From Phascolarctobacterium succinatutens CAG:287 (GTDB lineage Bacteria > Bacillota > Negativicutes > Acidaminococcales > Acidaminococcaceae), in the NCBI RefSeq assembly GCF_000434895.1, contig NZ_FR892814.1, forward strand, positions 1 through 64,000: 64,000 nucleotides of DNA, given 5' to 3'. The notes beneath the pieces were generated by a model. That model was not told where the DNA came from and did no database searches. It saw only the letters and a program-made list of their open reading frames with translations. A program made the translations under genes and the position numbers. Position 1 is the stretch's first letter. Each line of letters starts with the position of its first letter. Shown here piece by piece: positions 63,381-64,000 of the stretch.

Positions 63381-64000
63381 GCCAGCTTGTAACCACGCGG
63401 GGTTACCATACGGCCATTGATTACTTCGGTCTGGGTGTTGCCGATAATAACAGTAGAGAACATATCTACCTGTTTATCGCGCAGCTCTGCCAGAGTAGTC
63501 AGTTCAAAGTCCTGACCATCGCGGCCGATGTTGCGTACAATGCCTGCAGGAATGGTACCAGGCTGATTTTTCAGCATAATATCGCAAGCCTTTTGCAGAT
63601 AATCATGACGCTTGTGGCTGGAAGGGTTGTACAGACAGATGCAGAAATCGCCTTTGGAAGCGCAGTCAAGACGCTTCTCGATTTTTTCCCACGGAGTCAG
63701 CAAATCGCTGAGGGAAATCAGGCAGAAGTCGCTGATCAGCGGTGCACCCAATACAGCAGCGCCGGAGCATGCGGCGGTAATGCCGGGAACAACCTCAATT
63801 TCAATTTCAGGGTGGTCCTTGGCAACCTGGCACATAATGCCGGCCATGCCGTAAACGCCTGCGTCGCCGCTGGAAATCATAGCAACGGTTTTGCCCTTCA
63901 GAGCTTCATCAAGTGCCAGCTTGCAGCGGTCAACCTCTTTACGCATACCGTTGGAGAGGAATTCCTTCTCCTTGAAATCTTCCTTAATCAGGTTAACGTA
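63377..64000 (-). CDS. cbiH: Cobalt-factor III C17-methyltransferase CbiH (5' end outside the window)
   Basis: Ring-contracting methylase of the anaerobic pathway. The frame is open to the window edge. An internal ATG at 63946 is too far in, because about 18 more codons (reading YVNLIKEDFKEKEFLSNG) continue in frame to 64000 and the family is about 240 residues. Visible motifs are VAMISSGDAGVYGMAG, VVPGITAACSGAAVLGAPLISDF, ISLSDLLTPWEKIEKRL, LYNPSSHKR and STVIIGNTQT, matching CbiH/CobJ. Any B12 riboswitch and operon promoter would lie beyond the window. Confidence 0.94.
   Translation of the reverse strand, partial: YVNLIKEDFKEKEFLSNGMRKEVDRCKLALDEALKGKTVAMISSGDAGVYGMAGIMCQVAKDHPEIEIEVVPGITAACSGAAVLGAPLISDFCLISLSDLLTPWEKIEKRLDCASKGDFCICLYNPSSHKRHDYLQKACDIMLKNQPGTIPAGIVRNIGRDGQDFELTTLAELRDKQVDMFSTVIIGNTQTEVINGRMVTPRGYKLA

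Noticed and set aside
54034..64000. Search for a cobalamin riboswitch within the cobalamin operon
   Set aside because: Gene gaps are 36 bp or less, or overlaps, leaving no room. The operon's 5' end lies beyond the window, where such an element would be expected.

Overview
This window looks like a chromosome segment from a diderm Firmicute of the class Negativicutes, possibly an Acidaminococcaceae/Phascolarctobacterium-like gut anaerobe (inference). It combines Firmicutes hallmarks (CodY, TrmFO, the dprA-topA-trmFO block) with an outer-membrane two-partner secretion system. It also carries anaerobic markers: the [FeFe]-hydrogenase maturase HydF, the early-cobalt cobalamin pathway, and PduL. 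No rRNA, tRNA, CRISPR array or intact insertion sequence was seen.

Layout. 0.1-3.9 kb: single-chain purL. 3.9-7.5 kb: a small accessory island with an ADP-ribosylglycohydrolase, an AAA/DUF4143 ATPase and an HTH gene with an eroded start. Three copies of a nested inverted repeat (GTACGGTTT motif) sit between its genes. 7.2-10.2 kb (minus): DUF1294 membrane protein, hydF and a nicotinate phosphoribosyltransferase-type gene, with a ~200-bp fold-back element between the last two. 10.4-17.7 kb (plus): an MGDG-synthase-like glycosyltransferase, dprA-topA-trmFO behind tandem consensus promoters, and a WYL regulator. 18-22.7 kb: an Xre regulator, a BASS-family transporter with a riboswitch-like leader, a ribbon-helix-helix protein (minus) and an M16C metalloprotease. 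22.8-27 kb (minus): an SseB-macro domain protein, lexA, an unrecognised secreted protein and pduL.

27.2-46.8 kb (minus) is one two-partner secretion operon: a giant 5,791-residue LktA/FHA-like exoprotein (tpsA), a small cytoplasmic protein that may be its chaperone, and the TpsB/Omp85 transporter. A divergent gene (47.2 kb) encodes a LytTR-domain protein. The shared intergenic region contains both promoters plus LytTR-like half-sites and another inverted repeat, suggesting that this protein controls the adhesin. 47.9-51.7 kb: a hypothetical gene, cstA, an orphan HicB-like protein and a frameshifted Rpn/PD-(D/E)XK gene. 52-53.8 kb (minus): xerC-codY, which in many Firmicutes follows trmFO but here lies about 36 kb away. 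54-64 kb (minus): a tightly packed cobalamin operon in transcription order cbiH (cut by the window edge)-cbiJ-cbiET-cbiA-cbiB-cobD-apgM-like-cbiP-cobO-cbiC.

The best leads for something undescribed are the BASS leader (two mutually exclusive helices, one burying the ribosome-binding site), the TPS operon with its internal chaperone-like gene and divergent LytTR regulator, the fold-back element near 8.9 kb, and the apgM-like gene inside the cobalamin operon. All names rest on reading sequence motifs; no database search was run.
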